Source of the DNA: Patescibacteria group bacterium
GTDB taxonomy: Bacteria; Patescibacteriota; Microgenomatia; UBA1406; GWC2-37-13
Assembly: GCA_025057905.1 (NCBI GenBank)
Contig: JANWUX010000001.1
Span: 208,155 to 272,154 of the forward strand
Reading direction: 5' to 3'
Length of the DNA stretch: 64,000 bases
Below, piece by piece: positions 1-12,208 of this stretch. The first letter of the stretch is position 1. Each line of letters begins with the position of its first letter. Under the pieces are notes generated by a model, which did not search any database, was not told the DNA's origin, and saw only the letters and a list, made by a program, of their open reading frames with translations. A program made the position numbers and the translations under genes.

Positions 1-1005
1 AGTATACCAAGTTTCGCTGAAAAAAAATCGGTTAAAGGGAAGAATCCCGCCCTCCAAAATTGAGAGATTTTTATTGAAGATTGCCTCTTTGTCAACAGCA
101 AAAATGGTTCCAATTCCCTTGCATCTTTCACAAGCTCCAAGGGGGGAGTTGAAGGAAAACATTCGTGGCTCAAGTTCAGGCAAAGAAATTCCATCTAAGG
201 GACAGGAAAACTTTTCCGAAAATAGAATCCTCTTTTTTCCAGAGTCAGCAACAACCAAGCCATCAGCTAAAGTTAGGGATTGCTCAATTGAGGTCGATAA
301 CCGAGACCGAAGACCCATCAGAAAGGATTGACTCTTCAATTGTTTGTAAAAAAGAGAAAGGTTATCAATTACTACTTCAATGTTGTGTTTATTTGTCTTT
401 ATTAAGCTGATATTTGCTCGAAGATCTTTTTCTTGATTGTCAACGATAACCTTAGTGTACCCCTTGCTCAATAGATTTTCAAAAAGAGCTCTAAACTCAC
501 CCTTTTTCTCTCTAACCACAGGAGACAAAACTCTGAAAGGGATAGGTCTTAGTTTCTCTCGCGATGTCTCCTCGAGTATAAGGTTTAGAGTTTTTTCAAC
601 AATTTCATCCAGAGACATTCTACTTATTTCCAAACCACATTTTGGACAGTGAGGATGACCGACTCTTGCAAACAGAAGTCTGAAATAATCATAAATCTCG
701 GTAATTGTTCCAACAGTTGACCGAGGATTGTGAGAAGGAGTTTTCTGATCAATTGAGATTGAAGGAGACAAACCTTCAATTAAATCAACATCTGGTTTAT
801 TCATAATTCCCAAAAATTGTCGTGCATAAGCTGAAAGCGACTCAACATATCGGCGCTGACCTTCGGCATATATCGTGTCAAAAGCAAGGCTTGATTTACC
901 GCTACCAGAGATGCCGGTGATGACAACTAGCTTATTTTTGGGAATGTCAAGAGAAATGTTTTTTAAATTATGTTCGCGGGCGCCTCGGATTTTCAGATAA
1001 TCCAT
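1..1005 (-). CDS. uvrA: UvrABC system protein A (excinuclease ATPase), N-terminal part; truncated by window edge
   Basis: Reverse-strand reading from ATG at 1005: [66 protein letters not shown]..., Walker A and CPKCG motif; runs off the window. Confidence 0.96.
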   Translation of the reverse strand, partial: MDYLKIRGAREHNLKNISLDIPKNKLVVITGISGSGKSSLAFDTIYAEGQRRYVESLSAYARQFLGIMNKPDVDLIEGLSPSISIDQKTPSHNPRSTVGTITEIYDYFRLLFARVGHPHCPKCGLEISRMSLDEIVEKTLNLILEETSREKLRPIPFRVLSPVVREKKGEFRALFENLLSKGYTKVIVDNQEKDLRANISLIKTNKHNIEVVIDNLSLFYKQLKSQSFLMGLRSRLSTSIEQSLTLADGLVVADSGKKRILFSEKFSCPLDGISLPELEPRMFSFNSPLGACERCKGIGTIFAVDKEAIFNKNLSILEGGILPFNRFFFSETWYT

Positions 1006-1018
1006 CAGAGTGACTCTT

Positions 1019-3082
1019 CTAACTTGATCTTTCGATTTCTTTTATTTTATCTCTGATCTTAATCGCCAACTCAAAATTTAGTTCTTCAGCCTGTTTCATC
1101 ATTTCTTGCCTGAGTCTTTTGATCAATTTTTTTCTGTCATAGGGAGTTAAAGATTCAACATTAATTCTTTCAAGATCACAAAGATCTCGGCTAACATCCG
1201 AAATTAAAGCGTTAATTTCATCAGTTTTTTTTTCAATAATTTTTTCTCTTATTGGTTTGGAAATTGGCCTTGGTGTGATCTGATGTTTTTTGTTGTACTC
1301 AAGCTGATATCTTCTCCGCCGGTTTATCTCCTTAATTGCCTCTTTCATCGATTGAGTCATCTCGTCAGCATAAAGAATTACTTGAGAATTAACATTTCTG
1401 GCCGCTCGACCCATTGTCTGGATTAGAGATGTCTTGGATCTTAAAAATCCCTCTTTATCGGCATCAAGAATCGCCACTAAAGAAACCTCTGGTAAATCCA
1501 GTCCCTCTCTAAGAAGGTTAACACCAATCAAGACATCATATTTTCCCCGTCGCAGGTCATCAAGAATGTCACTACGTTCAAGAGTATCGATATCACAGTG
1601 AAGATAGGCAGCTTTTATTTTTTTTTCTTTTAAATAGTTAGAGAGATCTTCGGCCATTTTTTTTGTTAGAGTCGTTACAAGAATCTTTTCTTTTTTTTCT
1701 ACCCTTTTTTCAATCTCAGAAAGAAGATCGATCACTTCATTTTTTGCAGGTCTGACAATGATCTTTGGATCAATGATACCAGTTGGTCGAATTAATTGTT
1801 CAGCGATAGCAAATTTATCATAAACTCCAAGCTTTTTGATTGGATTGTCATCTGGAACTCGAGATTGATTCATCTCCCACTCATCCGGAGTCGCCGAAAC
1901 ATAAATAATTCGCGAAGGAATTGGATAGAATTCCTCAAATTTAAGCGGCCGGTTATCAAAGGCGGCTTTGAGACGAAAACCAAACTCAACGAGGGTCTTC
2001 TTTCGAGAGAAATCACCGTTGAACATGCCTCGAAGTTGAGGAACTGTCATATGAGACTCATCAATAAACAACAGCCACTCAACCCCGTACGCCTGCCGAA
2101 AATAATGAAGAAGAGAAAAAGGTGGCTCACCCGGTTTTCGACCATCAAAATAACGGGAATAATTCTCTATACCGTTTACATAACCTAGTTCTCGGATCAT
2201 CTCAAGATCATAATTTACTCTTCTTATCAATCTTTCCGCCTCCAAGTTTTTTCCCTTCTTTCTTAACTCTTCCGATTCTTTTTTAAGATCCTCTCTTATC
2301 TGTGACTTAACCATCTCAAAAGTTAATCTATCGACCATATAATGTTTTGCTGGGTAAATAATGAATTTTTTGATTGAATGATTGTCATTTATTGTTTGCC
2401 CTGTCAGCGGATCAAATTTTTCGATTTTTTTGATTTCCGTTGACTCAATAATTAGTCGGTAACCAAAATCTTCATAGGCAGGATAAATGTCAATATTTTC
2501 CCCCCTAACTCTGAAAGTGCCCCGCTTAAAGTCAAACTCACTTCTTTCGTATTGAAGTTGAGCCAGGCGAGTAAAAATCTGGCGATGATCAATTAATTGA
2601 TTTTCACTTAGTTCAAGGATAAACCGGCCATATTCAACCGGTGAACCAATGTTGTAAATGCAGGAGACCGAAGCAATAACAATCACATCTCTTCGGGTCA
2701 AGATATTTGTCGTCGCTTGAAGCCGAAGTTTATCGATCAAATCGTTTATCTGGGCCTGTTTTTCAATATAAGTGTCAGTGGAAGGGATATAGGCCTCAGG
2801 TTGATAAAAATCATAATAAGAGACAAAATAGCAAACGGCATTTTCTGGAAAAAAATCTCGAAATTCCTGATAAAGTTGACCAGCTAAAGTCTTGTTATGA
2901 GAGATCACGAGAGTTGGTAGTTGAGTTTCTTGGATCACATTAGCCATAGTGAAAGTCTTGCCGCTGCCAGTGACTCCTAGAAGTACTTGGTTTTTTTGAC
3001 AATGAGTAACTCCCAAAACTAATTTCCTGATAGCTTCAGGCTGATCGCCGGTAGGTCTAAAGGCGGATCTAAGCTGAAACAT
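1019..3082 (-). CDS. uvrB: UvrABC system protein B
   Basis: 687 aa; GVTGSGKTFTMANVI, YYDFYQPEAYIPSTDTYIEK, C-terminal UVR domain; adjacent to uvrA. Confidence 0.98.
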   Translation of the reverse strand: MFQLRSAFRPTGDQPEAIRKLVLGVTHCQKNQVLLGVTGSGKTFTMANVIQETQLPTLVISHNKTLAGQLYQEFRDFFPENAVCYFVSYYDFYQPEAYIPSTDTYIEKQAQINDLIDKLRLQATTNILTRRDVIVIASVSCIYNIGSPVEYGRFILELSENQLIDHRQIFTRLAQLQYERSEFDFKRGTFRVRGENIDIYPAYEDFGYRLIIESTEIKKIEKFDPLTGQTINDNHSIKKFIIYPAKHYMVDRLTFEMVKSQIREDLKKESEELRKKGKNLEAERLIRRVNYDLEMIRELGYVNGIENYSRYFDGRKPGEPPFSLLHYFRQAYGVEWLLFIDESHMTVPQLRGMFNGDFSRKKTLVEFGFRLKAAFDNRPLKFEEFYPIPSRIIYVSATPDEWEMNQSRVPDDNPIKKLGVYDKFAIAEQLIRPTGIIDPKIIVRPAKNEVIDLLSEIEKRVEKKEKILVTTLTKKMAEDLSNYLKEKKIKAAYLHCDIDTLERSDILDDLRRGKYDVLIGVNLLREGLDLPEVSLVAILDADKEGFLRSKTSLIQTMGRAARNVNSQVILYADEMTQSMKEAIKEINRRRRYQLEYNKKHQITPRPISKPIREKIIEKKTDEINALISDVSRDLCDLERINVESLTPYDRKKLIKRLRQEMMKQAEELNFELAIKIRDKIKEIERSS

Positions 3083-3125
3083 AAAGTAGAAAATCTATAA
3101 TTTTAGCATTTTTTTCATAAAGTTT

Positions 3126-3722
3126 CTACTTTGAGAGGACTGATTTTTGCTTTTTGATAATTCTATCAACAATAACAAAACCGCCAATTAGCATGATAGT
3201 AATCAGAACAATTGTTAATTCAAGATAGTCACGTAAAAAAACTTTAATTCTCTCTCCAAAAATGAAAATCAGACCGCCCACCAAGAAAAACCTTCCACCT
3301 CGACCAATAATCGAAGCAATGATGAATCTCTTTATATCAAGCTCAAAAAGACCTGCTGCTAGAGTAAAAATTTTGTAAGGAATTGGCGTAAAACCAGCGA
3401 CAATCACTGCCCAGACATCATATTTTTGATAAAGAAGCTTAACTTGATAAAGCTTATCATCTGAGATAAATTTTCTGACAAGATGTCTTCCTCCCTTGGC
3501 TCCAATAAAATAGCCAAAAACACCACCTAAAACCGAAGAGACTGTTGTTAAGAGAGCATAAAAGAATGCTAATTCTGGCTTAAGGAAAGAAAGAGGGATC
3601 ATTAGTGTGTCCGGAGGAATAGGAAAAAATGACGATTCAGCAAAAGCAATTAAAACAAGAATAATTGATGGATTGCTAGATGTTAGAGCTTTATCAACGA
3701 ACTCTAAAAAAAATTCTTTCAT
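3126..3722 (-). CDS. DedA/YqaA-like VTT-domain membrane protein
   Basis: 198 aa; ESSFFPIPPDTLMIPL, GFTPIPYKIFTLAAG, multiple TM segments. Confidence 0.8.
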   Translation of the reverse strand: MKEFFLEFVDKALTSSNPSIILVLIAFAESSFFPIPPDTLMIPLSFLKPELAFFYALLTTVSSVLGGVFGYFIGAKGGRHLVRKFISDDKLYQVKLLYQKYDVWAVIVAGFTPIPYKIFTLAAGLFELDIKRFIIASIIGRGGRFFLVGGLIFIFGERIKVFLRDYLELTIVLITIMLIGGFVIVDRIIKKQKSVLSK

Positions 3723-3822
3723 TATTCAGTAATTATTTTAAAAGAAAATCAAAAATAAATTGACTCAGATTTGCTAAAACTGGAATTTGATAAAATTTAC
3801 TCTCAAAAAATAATTTTAAGTT

Positions 3823-5538
3823 ATGAAAATTTTTATCTCTGAAATTTGTGGTCCTTTCTATATCTTTTCAAAGGGAAACATAAACTGGTCAAGAATTCCC
3901 TTTAATGATCTTGAAAACAAAAACAAGATTGATCCTCAAAAAGAAAAAAAATTAATTTCAATTTTATTTAATTATTTAGATCAAATAAGTTCCCTAGGTT
4001 TTAATGGAGTAAGTCTTGATGATCTCGCTCATCTTGTTAGTATGCCTTTTTACTCAAATGCCATTCGAGAAAAACTCAATCATTATCGATTTTTTTACAA
4101 AAAACTTTTTTCGATAATAAAAGAAAAAAAACTAAAAATATTTATCAAAACTGATTTTATGTTCTATAACAGAGAGATAATTGATTATCTAAAAATAAAA
4201 AGAATTGATGAAAGCTCGATGTTCAGGATTTTTATTGAAAAAGCCTTCGAAGAATACCCAGAATTAGAAGGAATAATTATCAGAATTGGCGAATGCGACG
4301 GAGTCGATATAGTTAATGATTTTAAAAGTAAAATTACCATTAAATCAGCAAAACAATTAAATCATTTTTTAAAAATGATTATTCCTATTTTCGAAACTTA
4401 TCAAAAAAAAATAATCCTCAGAAACTGGACAGTAGGCATAAACAAAGTCGGTGATTTAATTTGGAATGAAAAAACCTTGAAAAAATCTCTTCACTCGATT
4501 GAAAGCAAAAATTTTTTCTTATCAATGAAATATGGAGAGACTGATTTTTTTAAGGGGATTGAACTTTCAAAATTAATTAATGCAACGAATCATCAAAAGA
4601 TAATTGAGTTTCAAACAAGAAGAGAGTACGAAGGATTTGGTACCTTTCCAGTTTTTGTTGGCTGGGATTATCAAAGTTTTTTAAAAAAAATGAAAAAAAA
4701 TAAAAATATTGTCGGTATTTGGGTCTGGCCATCAGAGGGAGGCTGGTGTTCATTTAAAAATATTTTTGCTTTTATCAAAAACAAATCTTCAATTTGGAAT
4801 GAATTAAATACTTATACAACTATTAATATTGCCAAAAATAACTGGCCAGTCAAAAAATGCATCTTTAGTTTTTATGAAAATTTTATTAATAAAAAAGACA
4901 CTAAAAATGAAAAGATAAAATTTTTAAGAATTGTAAAACTTGCTGATCAAGTAATAAAAAATGGGTACTACATTAAAGAGATAGTTAAAAAACAGATATT
5001 CTTTAATCGTTTTCGACTGCCACCACTTTTATTCCCAATATGGCAATACGTTACTGTTAATGATTTTATTTATTATATTTCAAAATATTTAGTAAGAAAA
5101 AAAGACTTGCCAATCAAAGATTCTTTAAAAGCTCTAAGAAAAATAAAAATGATTAAAAAGATTGCCAGAGAAATTAATTTAAACCAAAACTGGGATTACT
5201 ATTACGATACTTTTTATATCATTTTTCTTATAAGAAAACTAATTTTTAAAGAAGAGAAGAATTTCTCTTTTCTTGAACAATCAATAAAGAATTATGAAAA
5301 AAAATATGAAAATCATTTTTATTTTATAATCAATTGTCAGCCATGTCTAATCAAATCAATAATTTTTCGTTTAATTTTTAAAATCTTTTTAAGAAAAAAT
5401 AAAAAATACCACTTATTTCATCGATTAGTTATTAATAAATTAACCTTTTTTGTGCTGAGAAGAATATTTTATTTCTTTGGAAGAGAAAAATTTATCACAA
5501 ACAAAATTGGCATGCCGGTTGATTATTTTTTTAATTAA
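3823..5538 (+). CDS. Hypothetical protein, possible TIM-barrel glycoside hydrolase (alpha-glucuronidase/GH67-like middle region)
   Basis: 571 aa; LGFNGVSLDDLAHL, IIEFQTRREYEGFGTFPVFVGWDY, GIWVWPSEGGW resemble TIM-barrel glycosidase motifs; family assignment tentative. Confidence 0.45.
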   Translation: MKIFISEICGPFYIFSKGNINWSRIPFNDLENKNKIDPQKEKKLISILFNYLDQISSLGFNGVSLDDLAHLVSMPFYSNAIREKLNHYRFFYKKLFSIIKEKKLKIFIKTDFMFYNREIIDYLKIKRIDESSMFRIFIEKAFEEYPELEGIIIRIGECDGVDIVNDFKSKITIKSAKQLNHFLKMIIPIFETYQKKIILRNWTVGINKVGDLIWNEKTLKKSLHSIESKNFFLSMKYGETDFFKGIELSKLINATNHQKIIEFQTRREYEGFGTFPVFVGWDYQSFLKKMKKNKNIVGIWVWPSEGGWCSFKNIFAFIKNKSSIWNELNTYTTINIAKNNWPVKKCIFSFYENFINKKDTKNEKIKFLRIVKLADQVIKNGYYIKEIVKKQIFFNRFRLPPLLFPIWQYVTVNDFIYYISKYLVRKKDLPIKDSLKALRKIKMIKKIAREINLNQNWDYYYDTFYIIFLIRKLIFKEEKNFSFLEQSIKNYEKKYENHFYFIINCQPCLIKSIIFRLIFKIFLRKNKKYHLFHRLVINKLTFFVLRRIFYFFGREKFITNKIGMPVDYFFN

Positions 5539-5734
5539 TTTTGACTCTAAATTTCTTAAATTTCTTTAAATGCAAAAATCAACTTTGTTTCAAGATATCT
5601 TATAAAGTGATTAATGTGATCTTGATCTTATTTTTTTATAAACCAGAAAAACATTTTTTATCTTAAATTATAGTTATTTCAATTCAAAGCTTTTTTTGTT
5701 TTTTTTGTATCAAGATACCTTCTCAATCTTCCAA

Positions 5735-5917
5735 TTATTCTAAGCCTGATTTCGGTATTTTAGTAACTGTGCCAATAACTGTACCAGGATCAGGAGATAT
5801 TATTTGATTTAAAGTTGATAGAGCATTTGCGATAAATTTCTTCTCTTCTGGTGCTAATTCTTCTCTCTGACTTAATTCATTGAATCATTTTGTTAACTGA
5901 TCAATGTTATAATGCCG
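5735..5917 (-). pseudogene. Remnant of a protein-coding gene (C-terminal fragment)
   Basis: Minus-strand reading RHYNIDQLTK*FNELSQREELAPEEKKFIANALSTLNQIISPDPGTVIGTVTKIPKSGLE*, protein-like composition interrupted by TGA, no start. Confidence 0.5.
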
Positions 5918-5981
5918 TTATTATAGAATTAATTAATACCGAATAATCTTTCCAGTTCTTGATTAATTTTAATTACAATGA

Positions 5982-7382
5982 TTAGTTATTTCTTAGATAT
6001 TCACTAAACCAATCAGCAATTAACTCATGATTGAAAACTGCCCAGTCAGAATTATTACCAATTTGAAATAAAGTAACACCTATAAGATAAGGATCTTCCT
6101 TTAATCTAGCATCAAACCAAACTAACCAATCCTTATATTTCTCAACATTATTATTCTTTAAAAAGCCACCGTAAGGATTCCAGTTTTCGGCTATCCCTCC
6201 TTCTGAAAGAATAATCGGCATATTAGCTAACACTGGCGCTTTAGTCTTTAAATAGACATGAATTTGTCGATAGAGTAATGACCAATTAAGCTCGTAATTG
6301 AGATCTTTGTTGTAATTATCAGAGTAAGCATGATAGCAAAAAGCGCCGCCTAGCTGATAAATCTCAACTAAATCATCAACCGCCGGTTCTAAATTTTCTG
6401 GTCTTGGCGTTCCAACCAAGGCTCCAGGAACGCAGGTTTTCATTCCCATTCGTTTGTTTAACTGAGACAGACGAAGCCAAAATCGACCATTCCAATCAAC
6501 CTCGTTTTTGTTTGACCATTGAGGCGTGTTCTCGGCCTCGTTGGGCGTGTGAACATAATCAAAAAGATAGCGCCCCTCGCCAAGAACTTGATAATTTGGG
6601 ATCATTACCTGGTTAAAAAAATCTTCAGCTGACCTAACGGGATCATCAGTTAGTTTGTAGTTTATACCAGATGTGTTTTGCCAAAATCTGAGAACAACGG
6701 TGCCACCTTGGAAAAGGGATCGATACTTTTGGATAGCTTCCATAAACTTCGGATTAGCATAAGGATCGATGAACTTAATCACTCTTGGACCTGACAAAAG
6801 AATTTTCTCTCCTCCAGGCGTGAAGTTAACAAGATAAAACATCCCCAGCTTGCTATTTGACAGTCTCATCACTGGCGGTCTTTTTGGTGGCGGTTGAGTT
6901 GGGTTTGGTGGCGAAACTACTGGTTGTTGAGTGATGCTATTTGAGGTTGGAAGTGACGTAAAAAAAGGAGTTATAATATTTAGACTATAAGGAGTGACCA
7001 TTGGCAAGATAGCAGGACTTATTAAATTTCCTGTCGGCCTAGGCGAGGCAGGAATAGTAACAGAAGTGGGAGAAAAAGTTGGCGAGGGTCGTTGATAAAC
7101 AGGAGTCAGAGTGAAGTTACTAAACTTTAACCCAGAAGAAGATTTATGATTATTATTTTCCATTCGTTTCGAACCTCGATTGATATTAATGACCCCAATT
7201 TTTTTTGTTTGACCTATTAAGTTCTTGACCGAGTTCCTAATTTCAGAGATACCTCTTTTAATTTTTGAGTCATCGATAATTGGTGTTTTTGAGAAAAAAA
7301 AATTTGTCACTAAAAAATCAGAGAGAAAAAAAGAGACGAAAAGAACAGCAATGAGCCTAAAAAAATATCTTCTATCAGTCAT
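5982..7382 (-). CDS. Membrane-anchored/exported protein with Pro/Thr/Ser-rich linker and C-terminal TIM-barrel glycosidase-like domain
   Basis: 466 aa; N-terminal TM (RLIAVLFVSFFLSDFLV), long P/T/S linker, C-terminal ...NMPIILSEGGIAENWNPYGGF... typical of glycosidase barrels. Confidence 0.6.
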   Translation of the reverse strand: MTDRRYFFRLIAVLFVSFFLSDFLVTNFFFSKTPIIDDSKIKRGISEIRNSVKNLIGQTKKIGVININRGSKRMENNNHKSSSGLKFSNFTLTPVYQRPSPTFSPTSVTIPASPRPTGNLISPAILPMVTPYSLNIITPFFTSLPTSNSITQQPVVSPPNPTQPPPKRPPVMRLSNSKLGMFYLVNFTPGGEKILLSGPRVIKFIDPYANPKFMEAIQKYRSLFQGGTVVLRFWQNTSGINYKLTDDPVRSAEDFFNQVMIPNYQVLGEGRYLFDYVHTPNEAENTPQWSNKNEVDWNGRFWLRLSQLNKRMGMKTCVPGALVGTPRPENLEPAVDDLVEIYQLGGAFCYHAYSDNYNKDLNYELNWSLLYRQIHVYLKTKAPVLANMPIILSEGGIAENWNPYGGFLKNNNVEKYKDWLVWFDARLKEDPYLIGVTLFQIGNNSDWAVFNHELIADWFSEYLRNN

Positions 7383-7400
7383 CTAGGACAGGTTTTTAAG

Positions 7401-8393
7401 TTAAAAAGAAATCAATTGTCTTTCTTGATTAGAATAAATGATTCCTTCGAGTGCTTTTTTTAGGGAAAAATAATCCTTGGGGGTGATCCCTCGAAATTGG
7501 CTGGTTGTGTTTTGGGATGATCGACAAGCAAAGTTTTCACCAAACCTGTCTTTTATCTCTTCAAAATTCAACTCAAGACCATTTTCGGCGGCACAACTAT
7601 TGTATCTTTCTATTTCCGCCAAGATTTTTCTAAACTCATCTTGATACTTAGTGTTGACCAGTAAGTATTTGTCGGTTTTTATATCAAAAGAAAAAAAATC
7701 AAAAAGACGATAACCACACTGCCGACAATCATCAAAGAAGTAGCCCAATCCTGAATACTTAATATCTCCGTTGGGCATAATCTCAATCTCACGGAAATTA
7801 AATGAATCTCTAAAAGATTGGGTAGAAAAAACAACTCTTCCTGATTCAGGGTTTACAATAACGGCAAAATTTAAACTGAGAGCTCCTGTCTCAAAAACAA
7901 GGTTTTCAATTAGAAAAAAAACTTGATTGTTATCATAAATAAAAGGTAATATCCGAATGAAATTATTAGGTAGGTTGTCGAAAAGCTTAGGATAGTCTTT
8001 TTTTGTTATCTCGACAAATGAACAAACACCAAAACCATCACAATTAGAACTTGCAAGTCTCAATCTCTCCCTTTCTAAATAAAGAAATGAATTTTTTGTC
8101 TCAAAAGAGTTTGATTCTTTTCGGCTTTCTTTGCTACCAACTTTGTCCTCATAGGAGATATTTTTCGGTTTATAAACTTTCATTGCCTCTTGTGATTTTG
8201 TGTCTTTAGTTGAAGAAGGATTAACTTGTTGATTCTTTGTTGAAGAGATATTAACTTCTTGATTGTTTTTGATAAAGGGAAGAATATTGTCAAAAACAAA
8301 ATTGATTCTTGACTGGAAATAAACGTAGATTAAGGAAAACATAGAGAAAAATAATGCCAGAGCTATAAAAATAAAACCGGCCTTTTTAATCAT
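7401..8393 (-). CDS. Membrane-anchored hypothetical protein
   Basis: 330 aa ORF, N-terminal TM (AGFIFIALALFFSMFSLIYVYF), Cys-containing extracytoplasmic part. Confidence 0.6.
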   Translation of the reverse strand: MIKKAGFIFIALALFFSMFSLIYVYFQSRINFVFDNILPFIKNNQEVNISSTKNQQVNPSSTKDTKSQEAMKVYKPKNISYEDKVGSKESRKESNSFETKNSFLYLERERLRLASSNCDGFGVCSFVEITKKDYPKLFDNLPNNFIRILPFIYDNNQVFFLIENLVFETGALSLNFAVIVNPESGRVVFSTQSFRDSFNFREIEIMPNGDIKYSGLGYFFDDCRQCGYRLFDFFSFDIKTDKYLLVNTKYQDEFRKILAEIERYNSCAAENGLELNFEEIKDRFGENFACRSSQNTTSQFRGITPKDYFSLKKALEGIIYSNQERQLISF

Positions 8394-8483
8394 TTTTTCG
8401 AAATTTCTGAATTAAGAGGCTATGATTTTATTATAGCTTAATTTATCTGAAAGTTTTCCGGAAGAAAATTTTTTAAAAGGAGG

Positions 8484-8750
8484 TTATTTCTTTTTCGAGA
8501 CCAGTTCTTCGTTGATTAATTTCGCCTCTTGATAAGCATCAATTGAAAGGGCTAAACTAATGAGAATAGAGCTAATCAAAAATTCTAAGAATTCCGAAAA
8601 AAGTTTTTCAAATTTGTCTGCATAAAAAAATGAAGAGATAGAGAAACTTAGTAATAAAATTAACCCCATAGCCACTCTTCGACCATTGTAAAGATAGCCG
8701 ACTCCTAAAAAGAAAAGATTTAAAATAGCTGACAACCAAGGCTTTTTCAT
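8484..8750 (-). CDS. Small TM2-like membrane protein
   Basis: 88 aa; KPWLSAILNLFFLGVGYLYNGRRVAMGLILLL. Confidence 0.55.
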   Translation of the reverse strand: MKKPWLSAILNLFFLGVGYLYNGRRVAMGLILLLSFSISSFFYADKFEKLFSEFLEFLISSILISLALSIDAYQEAKLINEELVSKKK

Positions 8751-8819
8751 CGTTATTTATAAAATCTTAATAAGAAAGTTTCTCTTGTCAAGATTAACTC
8801 TTGACTTCATCAAAAGAAT

Positions 8820-10060
8820 CTAAAGATTAACAAAATTCTTTCTAAATTTTTGAGTGATATTTCTTTTCACAAGTAGATATTTGCATAGAATAATAATTAA
8901 TATTGAAAATTGACTCAAAGAATTTTTCTCTTCGATTAGGATAAGAACATAAGTCTTTCCTGATTTTTTTATTTCTTCGTCGTCTGGTGCTGAACAAATA
9001 CTCTCATTTTGGATTAAGATACCATCGACAATTTGCTCTTTTTTCCGGCGACAATTATTTCTTAAGATAAAAAGCTGGAAGGTGATCAGACCAAAGAAAA
9101 GATCAAAGAGACCTAAAACTTATTATCAATCATATACAGTCTCAAAAAGGCAGGCAACCCTTTATGGTAAAACATGCAAATCTGATATATTAGACCAACT
9201 GGGCAAAAAAAGAAAATCTAAGATAAAGTGAGGATTAATAAGAACAGTTTTCCTTGATTCTTTCTTTTACTCAGACTTATCTTAGAAATAGGCTTTCTAT
9301 CTTCTGTGAATAAGTTAGCAAAAATCTCTTCCTAAATCTCCAAATCTTGAAATATACTCTTTAGATGAAGGGTTGCTGGTATAGTGATTAAAGTTTACCA
9401 CCTCTTGAACTCTTTTTACAATATTTTTATTTTTTTTATTTTATCTTATCAATTTCTTCTTTGTTCTTTTTCAGTGTATCTCATCCTTTTTCTTCTTATT
9501 TGCTCAATTTCTCTGTAAAAAATCTCCAAGATGTCTTCATAATTTTCACCAATTTTATTCTTTTCAACTGAATTATAAAAATCAGAATCAGCGGTAGTAA
9601 AATTTGGTACTTAATGAATATTTGAGACAATTTCGCTCATTTTTTCATCATTGCTTTTTTTGTGAGATTTGATTTATATAATTTTCTTGTCTTCTTTTAC
9701 ACTCATCTTTTGGTAGAGGAGTCCAGTGATTTTCATTTATCTAACAATCAATTTGCTGCATAATTATTTTCTTAAAATCAAGACTCCGCTGTAGGAAAAG
9801 CGACAGCAGATTTAGTCAGAGTTGTTGCTTTTATAATCAAAGTTCAAGTTTTGCGACACTGTCTGTTTTTGATTGGTTTTTTTATCCTTGTTAATTTTTG
9901 TAAATAGAGAGTAAAAATTTAAAGAGGCAGTTGTCTTTGATTTCAGAGTTGGATTTGGGTTGGAGGCCAAGAGAGGTAGATCTGTGAGTTTATTTCATAT
10001 AGAAAATGGGGCTAGGATAATAAGGCAAAGGGTTATCTGGCTAAAATTCTCTGCCACCAT
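8820..10060 (-). pseudogene. Multiply frameshifted remnant of an exported/membrane protein gene (possibly more than one gene)
   Basis: No ORF over 60 aa in the track, but minus-strand frames give long protein-like stretches: 8820-9119 VLGLFDLFFGLITFQLFILRNN...ICSAPDDEEIKKSGKTYVLILIEEKNSLSQFSILIIIL...*; 9315-9428 KNIVKRVQEVVNFNHYTSNPSSKEYISRFGDLGRDFC*; 9449-9610 VPNFTTADSDFYNSVEKNKIGENYEDILEIFYREIEQIRRKRMRYTEKEQRRN*; signal-like N-terminus near 10060. Confidence 0.55.
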
Positions 10061-10310
10061 TTTTTAGCAAATTAATTTATATTTGCAGCCAGTAAGATCA
10101 ATCTTTTGCCATCTGAGTAATCACAACCTTCCATATTTTTCAGATGAAGTTGTTTTTTTGATTTGGTCAATTGTTTTTTTTGGATTCTTTCTGTTGTAGC
10201 AGGGTATTCCTTTTTCTTGAAAAAATCGATGATCTGAAAAAGCAAAGATAGAAATTAAAAATCTAAAATGAAAGAGAGGCATTTAAAAAAAATCTGGATG
10301 CAAATTTTGT

Positions 10311-10398
10311 TGGTCCAGGGGGGAGGATTCGAACCTCCGTAGGGATAAAACCCGACAGTTTTACAGACTGCTCCGTTTAACCGCTCCGGCACCCCTGG
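10311..10398 (-). tRNA. tRNA-Tyr (anticodon GTA), long variable arm, CCA encoded
   Basis: CCAGGGG...CCCCTGG-A-CCA acceptor, anticodon loop CTGTAAA, GGTTCGAATCC T-arm. Confidence 0.95.
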
Positions 10399-10444
10399 TG
10401 ATTTTTTTTACGCGTTAATATTATATAACAAAAATCAGCCTTAT

Positions 10445-10474
10445 AAAAATTAGGCCCCCTGTATCAGGGGGGCC
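10445..10474 (-). terminator. Rho-independent terminator downstream of groEL
   Basis: Minus strand GGCCCCCCTGATACAGGGGGCC hairpin followed by TAATTTTTAT, 27 nt after the groEL stop. Confidence 0.75.
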
Positions 10475-10500
10475 AACTCTTGATAATTATTTTTTTTCTC

Positions 10501-12177
<1,677 letters not shown>

Positions 12178-12208
12178 TTATAACAGTGTAATTATCAGGG
12201 AAAATTTA

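Noticed and set aside
1796-2943. Plus-strand ORFs 1796..2188 and 2707..2943
   Set aside because: Antisense shadows of uvrB.
5735-5917. Possibility that in-frame TGA is read as Trp/Gly (stop-codon recoding)
   Set aside because: A normal prfB (RF2) is present in the window and other conserved genes end normally without internal TGA; decay is simpler.
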